Assembly: GCA_963748405.1 (NCBI GenBank)
Contig: CAVVIT010000006.1
Location: forward strand, 496,001-560,000
DNA length: 64,000 nt
Source: Fen-1273 sp963748405
Lineage (GTDB): Bacteria > Bacteroidota > Ignavibacteria > UBA10030 > UBA6906
Direction of reading: 5' to 3'
Shown piece by piece: positions 43,210 to 51,781 of this stretch; the stretch's first letter is position 1, and each line of letters begins with the position of its first letter. Below the pieces are notes generated by a model. That model did no database searches. It was not told the origin of the DNA and saw nothing but the letters and a program-made list of their open reading frames with translations. Both the position numbers and the translations under genes were made by a program.

Positions 43210-43944
43210 TTACGCTTTCGATTCGGACCGGGATCGCACGAGGGAGAACCGGATCGGTCCGACGTGATCCTTCAGATACGTCAGCAGGGTGTAGTTAAAG
43301 AGCAGGATACCCCCCATCTCGCCCCATTCTTCCAGGTCGCGCATCAGCACTTCCGTCAGCGAAAGCACACCCAGCTTCTCGTCGAGCACTCCTTCCACAA
43401 ATTCCATCCCCAGCGCGCCTCCGACGTAGATGGCGCCGGCGATCACCATGAGAATGGCGATTTTGCGCGGGAGCGCCAGGAGGAACCGGATGTACATGGC
43501 GGCAAACGCGAGCGTCGCCAGCCCCCAGGGAATCACCCAGCCGTACGACAGCACGCCTTCCGTCTTCACGTGTTTCGACATGAGGCTTCCCACTGCTTCG
43601 TGTATGCACGACGCCTCGTCCATTGACAGGAAGCAGAAAACGATCGACATGAAGAGCCAGTACCACGCGAACCGGTCGTTCTCCCCTTTTTTTACCAGCC
43701 CGATCACGAGGAGAAGGACGGAACTTAACCCGAGCGTGAGATCAGAGTACCACGTGGGAATATTCGCCTCCGCGCTCACGTCGAACATCCGGAGAAAGCC
43801 GTGCTCCTGCCCCTCCAGAAGCGTCTCGGGAACGGTCTGCTGTGCGTGGACCGTGACGATCAGACTCATGATGTGAAGGAAAATTACGGCGACGATCATC
43901 GTCCCCATGATCTTCCGGACGGAAAACGTGACAGACGGCTGCAT
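43210..43944 (-). CDS. multi-pass membrane protein of unknown family, paralogue A
   Basis: 244 residues from the ATG at 43944 with GGGGAG four bases upstream. About six hydrophobic segments. Conserved with its neighbour: an N-terminal SVRKIM followed by a helix, a polar loop with LLEGQEHGFLRMFDVSAEANIP, the intramembrane acidic motif FLSMDEASCIHE, GWVIPWG, GALGMEFVEG and DLEEWGEMGGILLFNYTLLTYL. Charged and histidine residues inside predicted helices suggest ion, metal or cofactor contact, but I do not recognise a named family. Its 3' end carries a short basic tail absent from paralogue B. Confidence 0.7.
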   Translation of the reverse strand: MQPSVTFSVRKIMGTMIVAVIFLHIMSLIVTVHAQQTVPETLLEGQEHGFLRMFDVSAEANIPTWYSDLTLGLSSVLLLVIGLVKKGENDRFAWYWLFMSIVFCFLSMDEASCIHEAVGSLMSKHVKTEGVLSYGWVIPWGLATLAFAAMYIRFLLALPRKIAILMVIAGAIYVGGALGMEFVEGVLDEKLGVLSLTEVLMRDLEEWGEMGGILLFNYTLLTYLKDHVGPIRFSLVRSRSESKA

Positions 43945-44036
43945 AGTTCTCCCCTCGATGTTAGTTTGATATGGCTCTTGCTCCCGCCGGCCTGACCCCT
44001 GTGCGCTGCGCACATCAGAAACGGGCCCCGGGGCAC

Positions 44037-44747
44037 CTACGCCTTGCTGAACTTCCAGCTGATCTCGTAGTTCTTCAAATAGGAGAGCAGCGTATAGTTG
44101 AAAAGCAGAATCCCTCCCATCTCCCCCCACTCTTCCAGGTCACGCATGATCACTTCCGTCATGGAGAGGGCACCGATCGACTGGTCGAGCGCTCCTTCGA
44201 CGAACTCCATGCCGAGCGCACCACCGACGTAGATCGCGCCTGCAATCACCATGAGGACGGCAGTCTTACGGGGAAGCGCAAGCAGAAACCGGATGTAGAA
44301 AAACGCGAACGCAAGCGTAAATATCCCCCACGGAATCACCCAGCCGTACGAGAGGGCCCCGGAGGTCTTCGCGTGTGTGGACATGAAGCTCGAAACGCCT
44401 TCGTGGATGCACGCTCCCTCGTCGAGCGACAGGAAAAAGAACACGAACGACATGAAGAGCCAGTACGGGGTGAACCTGTCATGCTCTCCTTTTTTGAGGA
44501 GGCCGATCACGAGAAGGAGAACCGAGCTGAATCCCAGCGTGATCACCGAATACCACTCGGGGATGTTTGATTCGCCGCTGACGTCGAAGAGCCGAAGGAG
44601 CCCGTGCGACTGTCCCTGGAGGAGCGTCTCGGGAGCCGTCCGCTGGGCATTGGTCGTCAGCGTGAGACTCATAATGTGGAGGAACACGACGGCGATGATC
44701 ATGACCGTCATGATTTTGCGGACTGAGAACGTGATAGAACCTTGCAT
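44037..44747 (-). CDS. multi-pass membrane protein of unknown family, paralogue B
   Basis: 236 residues from the ATG at 44747 with GGAG four bases upstream. Very similar to paralogue A along its whole length, including FLSLDEGACIHE, GWVIPWG, GALGMEFVEG and DLEEWGEMGGILLFNYTLLSYL, so the pair arose by tandem duplication. The order on the minus strand is B then A, 92 bases apart, probably one transcript. Two near-identical palindromes lie upstream at 44925-44972 and may control both. Confidence 0.7.
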   Translation of the reverse strand: MQGSITFSVRKIMTVMIIAVVFLHIMSLTLTTNAQRTAPETLLQGQSHGLLRLFDVSGESNIPEWYSVITLGFSSVLLLVIGLLKKGEHDRFTPYWLFMSFVFFFLSLDEGACIHEGVSSFMSTHAKTSGALSYGWVIPWGIFTLAFAFFYIRFLLALPRKTAVLMVIAGAIYVGGALGMEFVEGALDQSIGALSMTEVIMRDLEEWGEMGGILLFNYTLLSYLKNYEISWKFSKA

Positions 44748-44924
44748 AGATCTCCATTCGGGTGTTCACATTGTGGCAACGGGCACAATATGCACATCCG
44801 GAGGGAGGATGATTGTGTGCGAGAGCACAAACGGGCTTGACGAACGGCTGCGCGCAGGGAGATGATCGGAGGAATCCGGTTCCGGCGCCGGGGATGTATG
44901 GTTTGGTGTGTTCTCTGCGACAAA

Positions 44925-44972
44925 TATAACCCCTTGAGGTTATAATTGACCACTATAACCTCTTCAGGTTAT
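44925..44972 (-). promoter_or_regulatory. twin palindromes upstream of the membrane-protein pair
   Basis: Two inverted repeats: TATAACC-N6-GGTTATA at 44925-44944 and ATAACCT-CTTC-AGGTTAT at 44955-44972, centres 29 bases apart (nearly three helical turns). On the minus strand the arm of the first runs into TATATTTG, a match to the Bacteroidota -7 box TAnnTTTG, so a protein bound here would cover the promoter. I take them as operator sites for an unidentified regulator; a pair of small RNA hairpins is the alternative. Confidence 0.55.
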
Positions 44973-45134
44973 CTCCGCGCATCCCGTTTCAGGCGGGAGG
45001 ACGAATGTCCCTGTAGAGTAGGACAAAAGTGTAGTGGTGGATAGGTCCAGTGAGTCCTCAGGCCGTTTCTCCCCTTTCGGGCGAGTGTCCCGCTCAAGCA
45101 GACCGTCACTCTATTGCCTTTTGAACCCTCGTCG

Positions 45135-45167
45135 CACCGTACGTGAGGTTTGCCCTCATACGGCGCT
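45135..45167 (-). ncRNA. group II intron domain V
   Basis: Minus strand 33-base hairpin: lower stem GCGCCGTA with TACGGTGC, a 2-base bulge CG, upper stem TGAGG with CCTCA and a GCAAA loop. The AGC triad of the catalytic core overlaps its 5' end (GGAGCGCC). Sequence and geometry match domain V of bacterial group II introns. Domain VI and the 3' splice site lie between 45134 and 45013; I could not place the branch-point adenosine. Confidence 0.8.
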
Positions 45168-45189
45168 CCTGAAGCTTAACAGTCGCTGG

Positions 45190-46479
45190 CTACAGCCGGA
45201 CAACGTGGTAGTCGTAGAACAGGCCGAGTTGACCGTATATACGTTCGGAGGTCAGCTTACCCCAGCCGTAGCCGCGTCTACCTTTACGTCGCCAGATGAC
45301 ATGCCTGACTCGGAGATTGACAAAGCGAGCCAGTTTACGGAACGTTGCCGAGGCATGCCCAAGTCGGAAGTAATTAACCCATCCACGCAAGTAGCGGTTT
45401 AAATTTGCCACCTGCTCCTTCACGCGAAACGGTATTGAGTGATGAACGAGTGAACGTACCTTCACCCGGAACCGCTCCTGACTTCGTAGACTTGGACTTA
45501 CCAAAATTAGACGCCCGCCGTTCTGCCTGCTCCTGACATTCTGGAACCGGAAGCCAAGGAAGTCCACGTTATTGCCGATACTAAGGCGCAATCGTCGTGT
45601 CTTTTCCCCGTTCAGACGGAGACCCAGCCGTTCCACATAGTGGTTCAGCAGGTCAATGCCCGCTTCCAGATTCTTTTGTGCCAGAATGACCATGTCGTCG
45701 GCGTACCGAACCAAGTGGATTGACCCGTTGCCAATGTTCCCGAGCCTTTCCCGCTTGAATGCTTGGTCGACAGGGTTCAGGTAGATGTTCGCCAGTAACG
45801 GACTAATGACTCCTCCCTGAGGCGTTCCCTGTGTACTCTGCCGGTGCTGGCCGTCTTCGACATATCCAGAGCTCAACCACAGCTTGATGACCCGTAGGAT
45901 TTCCCCGTCGGAGATACGCCTCGCGACGAGCTTCATCAGTTTACTGTGATCGACCGTGTCGAAGTACTTCTCCAGATCGACATCATACACCTCGATACAT
46001 CCCCAGTTGAGGAACTTGGCTATTTCCCGGACCGCATCGTGTGCACTCTTCTCCGGTCTGAACCCGTAACTTGAGTCGGCAAAATCCGCCTCAAAGATCG
46101 GTTCCAGGATTAGCAAGAAGGCTGTCTGCACTATTCGGTCGCGGATGGTCGGTATGCCCAGAGGGCGCTGCTTCCCATTCGGTTTCGGGATATATACCCG
46201 CCGTACCGGCTTCGGCACATAGCGCCGTTCCTTCATCTCGAGCTGAAGCCCAGCGAGGTAGACGTCGATCCCTTCCTTTTCCACATCCTTGAAGGTCACT
46301 CCATCGACCCCGCATGTTCCACCATTGGCTTTGGCTTTGCGATATGCCTCCGCCAACACATCTGCACGACAGGTCTTGTCGTACAGACTGTAGAATCTAT
46401 ACTTCGGCTCGGCTGTTGCCTTCGCCTGCAACTTCCTCTGAAACTCCTGGAGCCAATCTGTGTGTGGTAGCTCGCGCAA
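45190..46479 (-). CDS. ltrA: group II intron reverse transcriptase/maturase
   Basis: 429 residues from a TTG at 46479 with AAGGAG six bases upstream; a stop lies in frame just before it. Reverse transcriptase blocks are intact: RRVYIPKPNGKQRPLGIPTIRDR, YGFRPEKSAHDAV, DVDLEKYFDTVDH, GTPQGGVISPLLANIYL and the catalytic YADD at 259-262. The maturase X domain follows (RYLRGWVNYFRLGHA). There is no HNH endonuclease domain, so the intron is of an endonuclease-less type that would prime from replication forks or use other DNA ends. The reading frame and motifs look functional. Confidence 0.95.
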   Translation of the reverse strand: MRELPHTDWLQEFQRKLQAKATAEPKYRFYSLYDKTCRADVLAEAYRKAKANGGTCGVDGVTFKDVEKEGIDVYLAGLQLEMKERRYVPKPVRRVYIPKPNGKQRPLGIPTIRDRIVQTAFLLILEPIFEADFADSSYGFRPEKSAHDAVREIAKFLNWGCIEVYDVDLEKYFDTVDHSKLMKLVARRISDGEILRVIKLWLSSGYVEDGQHRQSTQGTPQGGVISPLLANIYLNPVDQAFKRERLGNIGNGSIHLVRYADDMVILAQKNLEAGIDLLNHYVERLGLRLNGEKTRRLRLSIGNNVDFLGFRFQNVRSRQNGGRLILVSPSLRSQERFRVKVRSLVHHSIPFRVKEQVANLNRYLRGWVNYFRLGHASATFRKLARFVNLRVRHVIWRRKGRRGYGWGKLTSERIYGQLGLFYDYHVVRL

Positions 46480-47025
46480 TACACGCTCCTTCGTCTCTTC
46501 AGAAGTCTACCTTCAGCAGGAGCCCTTCCCTCCACCCCGATTTCCGGGGCTTCATCGGTACTACGACTCCATCCGCCACCCTGCCGGCTTCCCTCCCTTT
46601 CGTTTCCTTATAGGAGGGCTCTTCTCCTGATCCCCGAGTGGCGTGTCGGGTCTTTCAGGGCCAGCGAGGGTTTCCCAAGTCCCATTCCTGTTCTTTCCAA
46701 CCGTGTCGTCGCTAATACCCCGGAGGTGCCGCTTCACCGTGTTCTCTCTGCTCTCGGTGCGCAGTCCTGACTTCGCCCATAAGATAGGGGCTCGTCCACC
46801 TCAGCACTCTTTACGAGGCTACCCATGCGTTCACTCAATGTTACGACCTGGTCGTTTGCGTTGCACCCTTTCAGGTTACGTTGTCGAGTCGCTTAGCATG
46901 AAGCCGTTTCCAACTTCATACCGACTCCTCGCTACGTGGCTTCCAGAGTCTCGCCACGGTTGGGACTTGGAGCAGAGCGCCCTCGCTCCTCACCCAACAA
47001 GATCAGGAACAGTTTACCTTGGCGC

Positions 47026-47208
47026 TCATCTGAGGAGAGTCAGCCGCTTCGTAGACACATAGTCCCCGGCCTTCAACCTGTAGAAATACACGCCGCGGGC
47101 AAGGCCGGACCCCCGAGTGGATCGCCTGGACGGCGCTACAGAGTTATTCTTGCACCCTGCAACCAACAGCACAGATGCGGCGACAGCGCATCGGGCCGGG
47201 CGGATCAC
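47026..47208 (-). pseudogene. deletion chimera: lipoprotein signal joined to a T9SS type A sorting tail
   Basis: A 60-codon frame from a GTG at 47208 that overlaps the stop of the PorV-like gene by 4 bases. Residues 1-25 form a lipoprotein signal with lipobox LVAGC (Cys19). Residues 35-60 read GLARGVYFYRLKAGDY and a short basic/hydrophobic end, the classic last strand of a T9SS type A C-terminal signal. A normal T9SS substrate would have hundreds of residues between these ends and would not use a lipoprotein signal with such a tail, so I interpret it as an internal deletion joining two genes. The intron begins shortly after its stop. Confidence 0.6.
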
Positions 47209-48494
47209 CACGGCAAACCGTGTATCACAAGTCCGAATTCCTTGAATGTCGTCCCGTCCCAGAGATCCGTGGAGGCGTACGTGGCCGAGTGATACTGCAC
47301 GTCGATATGCTTCCCGACGAACGCGATCCACGGGGTTTCGGCCAGCGCGGGACTCACAAAGTCGAGCAGCCTGACGAGCCCCCCCAGGCAGATGCTGTAC
47401 CCTGAAGTCTTCTGGTCCAGCGTGTTGCTTGTAATCGATCCCCCCCTGATGTAGAGGAATTCCCCCGCGCCGATCTCCCATCCCTTCCTGACAAGTACGT
47501 TCCCTGTCACTTTTCCGGAAATGACGTTGTCCCCGATGGAGAGATCGCCGATCCCCCCTTTGTAGTCAAACGTCCCGTCGCTGTACCTGTTCACCAGCAC
47601 GTCTTCCGCCTGGTGGACGACCTCAAATGCCGCGATCTTCCAGTTTGCATTTTCCACCCTGGCCGAGAACCCCGCTCCCAGCCCGAGCCCGAGAACGGCC
47701 GTCCTGGGAAGAGGGTCTGACTGCGCGGCGTCGGTGTACACGACCCCGTCCCCGACGTTGGACCTCACATACCCCGCAGACACATCCAGGAACGGCGCGA
47801 TCCCCTTCGAGATCTCCAGTTGAGACCCCGAGGCTTCGTTCACGACGGCCACAAGCGGCACATTGAGGAGCACCCCAAAATCCGTGGCTTTGGGCGTGGC
47901 GGTGGCCTCAACGGGATTTGCCGTGAGGCCGATGCTGGGGAAACTGGAAGTGATGCTCTTAAAATTTATGCCGATCCCGATGCGGGCGATGTACTCGATC
48001 CCGAGCCCCACGGAAACATCCGTATATGTGTCATTCAACGACAGGACGGCGATGGGAACAGGGCTGTATGAGTTTGTAACGATGAACGACCCGAAATCCA
48101 TGTGCGTTCTCGAATACCCGAAGCCGATCCCCGCGGAGAACGGGAGAGAGACTATGTCGTTCAGATTCACACCGGCGTTGATTGCGCTCACGGTCATCGT
48201 CTCGCTGCCGAACAGGTCGGTCGTCAACACCGGAAGCAGCCTCGTCTCGGGCGAATATACCGATGCGGTGAAAAGGTTGTCGATGCTGCTGTACCCGAGC
48301 TGGCCGGGATTCCCTATCGTTGCCGAGGCGTCCGGCATCGGGATCGTCGCTGATATGCCTCCCATGCCGTTTCCGCGGGGAGACACGGTAAACGAAAGCT
48401 CCGGAAGAGCCGTCGATCCAGGCTGAGCCCGGAGCGTCCCCGGAATAGCGGTTCCGATGATGAGTGCAGCAACTGCTGCGACGATTTCCTTCAT
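47205..48494 (-). CDS. PorV/FadL-like outer-membrane beta-barrel protein
   Basis: 429 residues. Signal peptide MKEIVAAVAALIIGTAIPGTLRAQ with cleavage after LRA. The mature start, GGISATIPMPDASATIGNPGQLGY, resembles the PorV/PorQ/FadL beginning where a bright early barrel gene packs its hatch. Long alternation of glycine and aromatic residues through to a C-terminal hydrophobic strand (FGLVIHGLPW). PorV-family proteins are shuttle or attachment subunits of the T9SS in Bacteroidota, fitting the T9SS tail fragment downstream. It follows the fucosidase gene by 23 bases. Confidence 0.65.
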   Translation of the reverse strand: MKEIVAAVAALIIGTAIPGTLRAQPGSTALPELSFTVSPRGNGMGGISATIPMPDASATIGNPGQLGYSSIDNLFTASVYSPETRLLPVLTTDLFGSETMTVSAINAGVNLNDIVSLPFSAGIGFGYSRTHMDFGSFIVTNSYSPVPIAVLSLNDTYTDVSVGLGIEYIARIGIGINFKSITSSFPSIGLTANPVEATATPKATDFGVLLNVPLVAVVNEASGSQLEISKGIAPFLDVSAGYVRSNVGDGVVYTDAAQSDPLPRTAVLGLGLGAGFSARVENANWKIAAFEVVHQAEDVLVNRYSDGTFDYKGGIGDLSIGDNVISGKVTGNVLVRKGWEIGAGEFLYIRGGSITSNTLDQKTSGYSICLGGLVRLLDFVSPALAETPWIAFVGKHIDVQYHSATYASTDLWDGTTFKEFGLVIHGLPW

Positions 48495-48517
48495 GTTTCT
48501 CCCTCCCCTTTTTCCCC

Positions 48518-49783
48518 CTATCGCAATTCCAGTCTGACGACAGTATCGTTGCCGTTATGGTCACCAACCGGCATACGAACAATCGTCCCTTCTGCCGTCT
48601 GATGAACCTGTACGCTTCCTCCCGTGAGTGCCGGTGCATTCACGATTCTCCCCGTCACAGGGGGGAGTTTCAACGTGTCTCCCTCCCATTTCAGTATATG
48701 CAAATAGACAGAATTCCCCTTCCTCGTCGAGCCCCCCCAGGGACCGTTGACAAACGGCCCTCCGCGCGTTCCGTACACGCTTTCACCGTACTTTGCCAGC
48801 CACTTCCCCATCTCCCTGAGCACGCTCACCTGACGGGGTTCTATTCTCCCATCGGGCATCGGGCCGACATCGAGGAGCAGATTTCCGTCCCCCGCAACGC
48901 ACTGGACCAGAATACGAAGTACCTGGTCGAACGTCTTGATGGTATCAGCTGGCTTCCAGGACCATTGTGTTCCCAGCGTCATGCACGTCTCCCACGGCTG
49001 GGTCGTATCAAATCCTCCGATCCGCTGTTCCGGCGTCTTGTAGTCCGCATCGGGACTGATTCTCTGCGCTCTGTAATCGTCCAGGCTCCCCATATCGAGC
49101 CGATTGTTGATGATCAGAGCAGGCTGGAGCGAGCGGACAAGCTGGTACGTTCCCGGCTGGTCCCACGGCGCGGATCCCCCGTCCGTATCGAACCAGAGCA
49201 GATCGATCCGACCATAATTGCCCAGCAGTTCACGAAGATGTCTCTGCATACGGGCCACATAGAGGCTGTTTCGTTCTGTCCTGCAATCGGGATCACGCCA
49301 GTCCATGGGCGAGTAATACCAGCCGATCTTCATGTCAGATCTGTGAGCCGCCTCGGCAAGCTCGCCGCACACATCGCGCTTGAACGGCGTATTTCCCATG
49401 CTGTATGCGTCGAACCCGGAGCGCCACAGACAGAATCCGTCACAATGCTTGGCGGTGAGAACCATGTACTTCATCCCGGCGGATCGGGCAATGGAGACCC
49501 ACTCTGCGGCATCAAAATCCACGGGATTGAACTTCGTGAAGAGACTGTCGTAGATCTCCGCCGGGATCTCCCCCTTCCCCTCGATGCCCCGCCGCTCTCC
49601 ACCCCGTGACCAGCTGATCTCCGTCCCTTTGAGACTGACCGGACCCCAGTGTATGAACATGCCGAATCGCGCCTCGCGCCACCAGGCAAGACGGACATCG
49701 TTCTTTGGTTCCGTGACATGCGTCTGCGCAACGGCGCAAACGCACGCGAGAACCATGAAGGAGGTGAGCACTTTGGATTTCAT
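48518..49783 (-). CDS. secreted GH29 alpha-L-fucosidase
   Basis: 421 residues. Signal peptide MKSKVLTSFMVLACVCAVAQ. The GH29 catalytic barrel begins with WWREARFGMFIHWGPVS, followed by the substrate-binding KYMVLTAKHCDGFCLWRS and the nucleophile aspartate in IDLLWFDTDGG (Asp199). The C-terminal sheet module is present but short, and no T9SS tail is visible. It releases fucose from glycans. It lies 33 bases after the DUF4153 gene and directly before the PorV-like gene; no fucose catabolic genes are in the window. Confidence 0.92.
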   Translation of the reverse strand: MKSKVLTSFMVLACVCAVAQTHVTEPKNDVRLAWWREARFGMFIHWGPVSLKGTEISWSRGGERRGIEGKGEIPAEIYDSLFTKFNPVDFDAAEWVSIARSAGMKYMVLTAKHCDGFCLWRSGFDAYSMGNTPFKRDVCGELAEAAHRSDMKIGWYYSPMDWRDPDCRTERNSLYVARMQRHLRELLGNYGRIDLLWFDTDGGSAPWDQPGTYQLVRSLQPALIINNRLDMGSLDDYRAQRISPDADYKTPEQRIGGFDTTQPWETCMTLGTQWSWKPADTIKTFDQVLRILVQCVAGDGNLLLDVGPMPDGRIEPRQVSVLREMGKWLAKYGESVYGTRGGPFVNGPWGGSTRKGNSVYLHILKWEGDTLKLPPVTGRIVNAPALTGGSVQVHQTAEGTIVRMPVGDHNGNDTVVRLELR

Positions 49784-49816
49784 GTTTGATCCTTACGTGA
49801 TAACCGCTTCGTTCGA

Positions 49817-51625
49817 CTACTTCCCCCGTTTCATCGTGTAGAATATGTCCCCGTTGCACGATGACACCGTCGTGTCCGTGTCGTGAATCTCCACCTCGAT
49901 CATCCTGAAATAGGCCTTGACGCTCAGTCCTCCCGCTGCTGATTCTGCCACTAATTTCTCTGGCGGGAGTTCGGACAAAGCGGAATCGGGACATTCTCTC
50001 AATATCGCTCTTACGAGAGGCCGGAAGTCAATATCGACCTGTCCGGCGCTCTTCCCTTCGCGCTCGACGCGTATGATCATGTCGCGCCGGGACGGTCCCA
50101 GCCGGTAGGCGATCTTCTCGACGGACGAGGTTGCCTCCTTCTCCTCCGTGAGGATCGCCCTTGCGCGTACCATGTGATCGTACCCTGCTGTCTGGTCGAT
50201 CCCTTCTACGGCGGCTCCAAATTCCACGGTTCGATCGATTCCGCCAGTCCCTTCGAGGCTCATCATATTGCAGACATCAGAGGGATCCTTCCAGGCCCCA
50301 TCCTGCTTCGTCGAATCCTCCCTGAGAGAAGCGCCGAACCAGCCCTGTATCCCCTCGTAACCGTATACCTCCTTCAGGTACGAGAGGAGCGATCGAATCT
50401 TTGTTGTCTCCTCTTTCGGGATCCTGGGGTGCACGGGAGAGATTCTGCCGTTGACGAGAATCCCCCATCGCTCCGCCTGAACCCTTAGGCGGGCGATCTG
50501 GCTTCGTTCAGAAACCGGAAGCATCCCCCACCCTCCGATGCTGGAAAGAAATACAACCAGGCAGAGCGTGGCGGGTATGATCTTGATGCTCTTCGCCTTG
50601 CTCAGGATGAAATATGCCGTGACTGCCGCTAGCCATATGCCCAGCACGATAGCGAGGTACCTTCCGGGGGTCACACCGTATTCCGACACCCTCCTCCAGA
50701 GCGCCAGGAAGAGCATCACGATGAAGGGAATCAGGACGACATAGAACCAGCGGGAGACCGCCCGGATCCAGGCGTTCTCTTCCCTCCCCGCTATCGGGTG
50801 GAGGAGAAGGAGCGAAAGGATGCCGGCTCCCGTGTAACCGAGTATGAGCTTGCTCACCCACCCCTGCGGCCAGTTCCAGGAAATAACGATCTTCCCCATG
50901 TACGCGAACAGGATGATGAGGTAAACGAAGACGAGGGGAAGAAGAACGTTCTGTGCGAAGACTTTGATTCCCCGGGGATATTCGGCGACTTTTTCCAGGG
51001 CGTTCAGATCCCGCGGGACCCCGGCAAGGAAGAACCAGGTCATCAGAAAGCCCGAAATGACGACCCACAATTCGAAATAGCGCTTCGACGGAATCTCGAG
51101 GCCGAAGAGGTTTTTGAGGGCCGCGAGTGCTACCGTGAGCCCGAGCCACAGGATAAACGCAAACAGAAAGGCAGTCAGGAGACGGACAAAGAGGGTCTTG
51201 TTGTAGTTCCAGAATCCGTTAATCTCCCCCCTCGATGCGAATGGCGCAACCGCCGCAAAGAGATGCAGCGCTGCCGCCAGGAAGATGAACCGGATGAGCG
51301 TCGAAGCTGGCGCCACGGCGAGGTCGGAGGGAACCGTCACTGCGTACGCGGACAAAAGGACAATCCCGGCACACTGGAGGGCGATCGCCCTTGCGCCCGG
51401 CCAATTCCTCTTCTCGGCAACGAGCGCAAGCGAGAGAAGCACAGGAATCCCGAGCGCTGAAGCGAGAAGGATTTTGAAAAGGATGGAAGGCTGGGGAGGC
51501 CCCTCATAATCAACAAGGATAAGCGCCGTGACCGTCCCAAGCGCAGCAACTGCCAGAACGAACGGAAACCGGAGGAATGTCGCGCCGGCATCACGAATCA
51601 GCTCGCGGATCGAAGGCATTTTCAT
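49817..51625 (-). CDS. DUF4153 multi-pass membrane protein
   Basis: 602 residues from the ATG at 51625 with GGAG 8 bases upstream. Around ten hydrophobic helices occupy the first ~400 residues, with GEINGFWNYNKTLFVRLLTAF as the family's marker between helices, followed by a soluble C-terminal part of ~190 residues that seems to form a mixed alpha/beta domain. Function unknown. It heads the group with the GH29 and PorV-like genes. A promoter with an inverted repeat lies upstream. Confidence 0.82.
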   Translation of the reverse strand: MKMPSIRELIRDAGATFLRFPFVLAVAALGTVTALILVDYEGPPQPSILFKILLASALGIPVLLSLALVAEKRNWPGARAIALQCAGIVLLSAYAVTVPSDLAVAPASTLIRFIFLAAALHLFAAVAPFASRGEINGFWNYNKTLFVRLLTAFLFAFILWLGLTVALAALKNLFGLEIPSKRYFELWVVISGFLMTWFFLAGVPRDLNALEKVAEYPRGIKVFAQNVLLPLVFVYLIILFAYMGKIVISWNWPQGWVSKLILGYTGAGILSLLLLHPIAGREENAWIRAVSRWFYVVLIPFIVMLFLALWRRVSEYGVTPGRYLAIVLGIWLAAVTAYFILSKAKSIKIIPATLCLVVFLSSIGGWGMLPVSERSQIARLRVQAERWGILVNGRISPVHPRIPKEETTKIRSLLSYLKEVYGYEGIQGWFGASLREDSTKQDGAWKDPSDVCNMMSLEGTGGIDRTVEFGAAVEGIDQTAGYDHMVRARAILTEEKEATSSVEKIAYRLGPSRRDMIIRVEREGKSAGQVDIDFRPLVRAILRECPDSALSELPPEKLVAESAAGGLSVKAYFRMIEVEIHDTDTTVSSCNGDIFYTMKRGK

Positions 51626-51744
51626 AGCATATCTCCGGGCAGTCCAACACAACCCGCCACCCACGCAGGGAGGGAGTGGCGTTCAACAGGAACTTGAGGA
51701 CGACGGAAAGAACGTTGCTTCGAAGGGAAAACTTGTTCGTGGGA

Positions 51745-51781
51745 CCCGAATGAATGTGATATCTTATTCGGGCATTGTCAA
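51745..51781 (-). promoter_or_regulatory. predicted promoter of the DUF4153 gene overlapped by an inverted repeat
   Basis: Minus strand TTGACA (51781-51776), 17-base spacer, CACATT (51758-51753), a weak -10. CCCGAAT at 51745-51751 and ATTCGGG at 51766-51772 form a perfect 7-base inverted repeat with a 14-base centre, straddling the -10 region. A regulator could bind here; the -35 box overlaps the stop of the GIY-YIG gene. Confidence 0.5.

Larger units (their letters stand above)
45013..46993 (-). mobile_element. group II intron, 5' boundary approximate
   Basis: The element contains a maturase gene, about 510 bases of structured RNA upstream of it (46480-46993, no other gene) and a domain V hairpin downstream. 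The 3' end is set at 45013, where the minus strand reads CTCTAC, giving the expected AY terminus. The 5' end is a guess: GTGAG at 46993-46989 is the nearest match to the GUGYG consensus at a sensible distance (about 515 bases) from the gene. It is inserted between the stop of the T9SS-tail remnant and the twin palindromes, so no intact gene is interrupted. Confidence 0.75.

Noticed and set aside
46500..47062. Small plus-strand frames inside the 5' part of the intron
   Set aside because: They lie in structured intron RNA, lack ribosome sites and have no recognisable domains.
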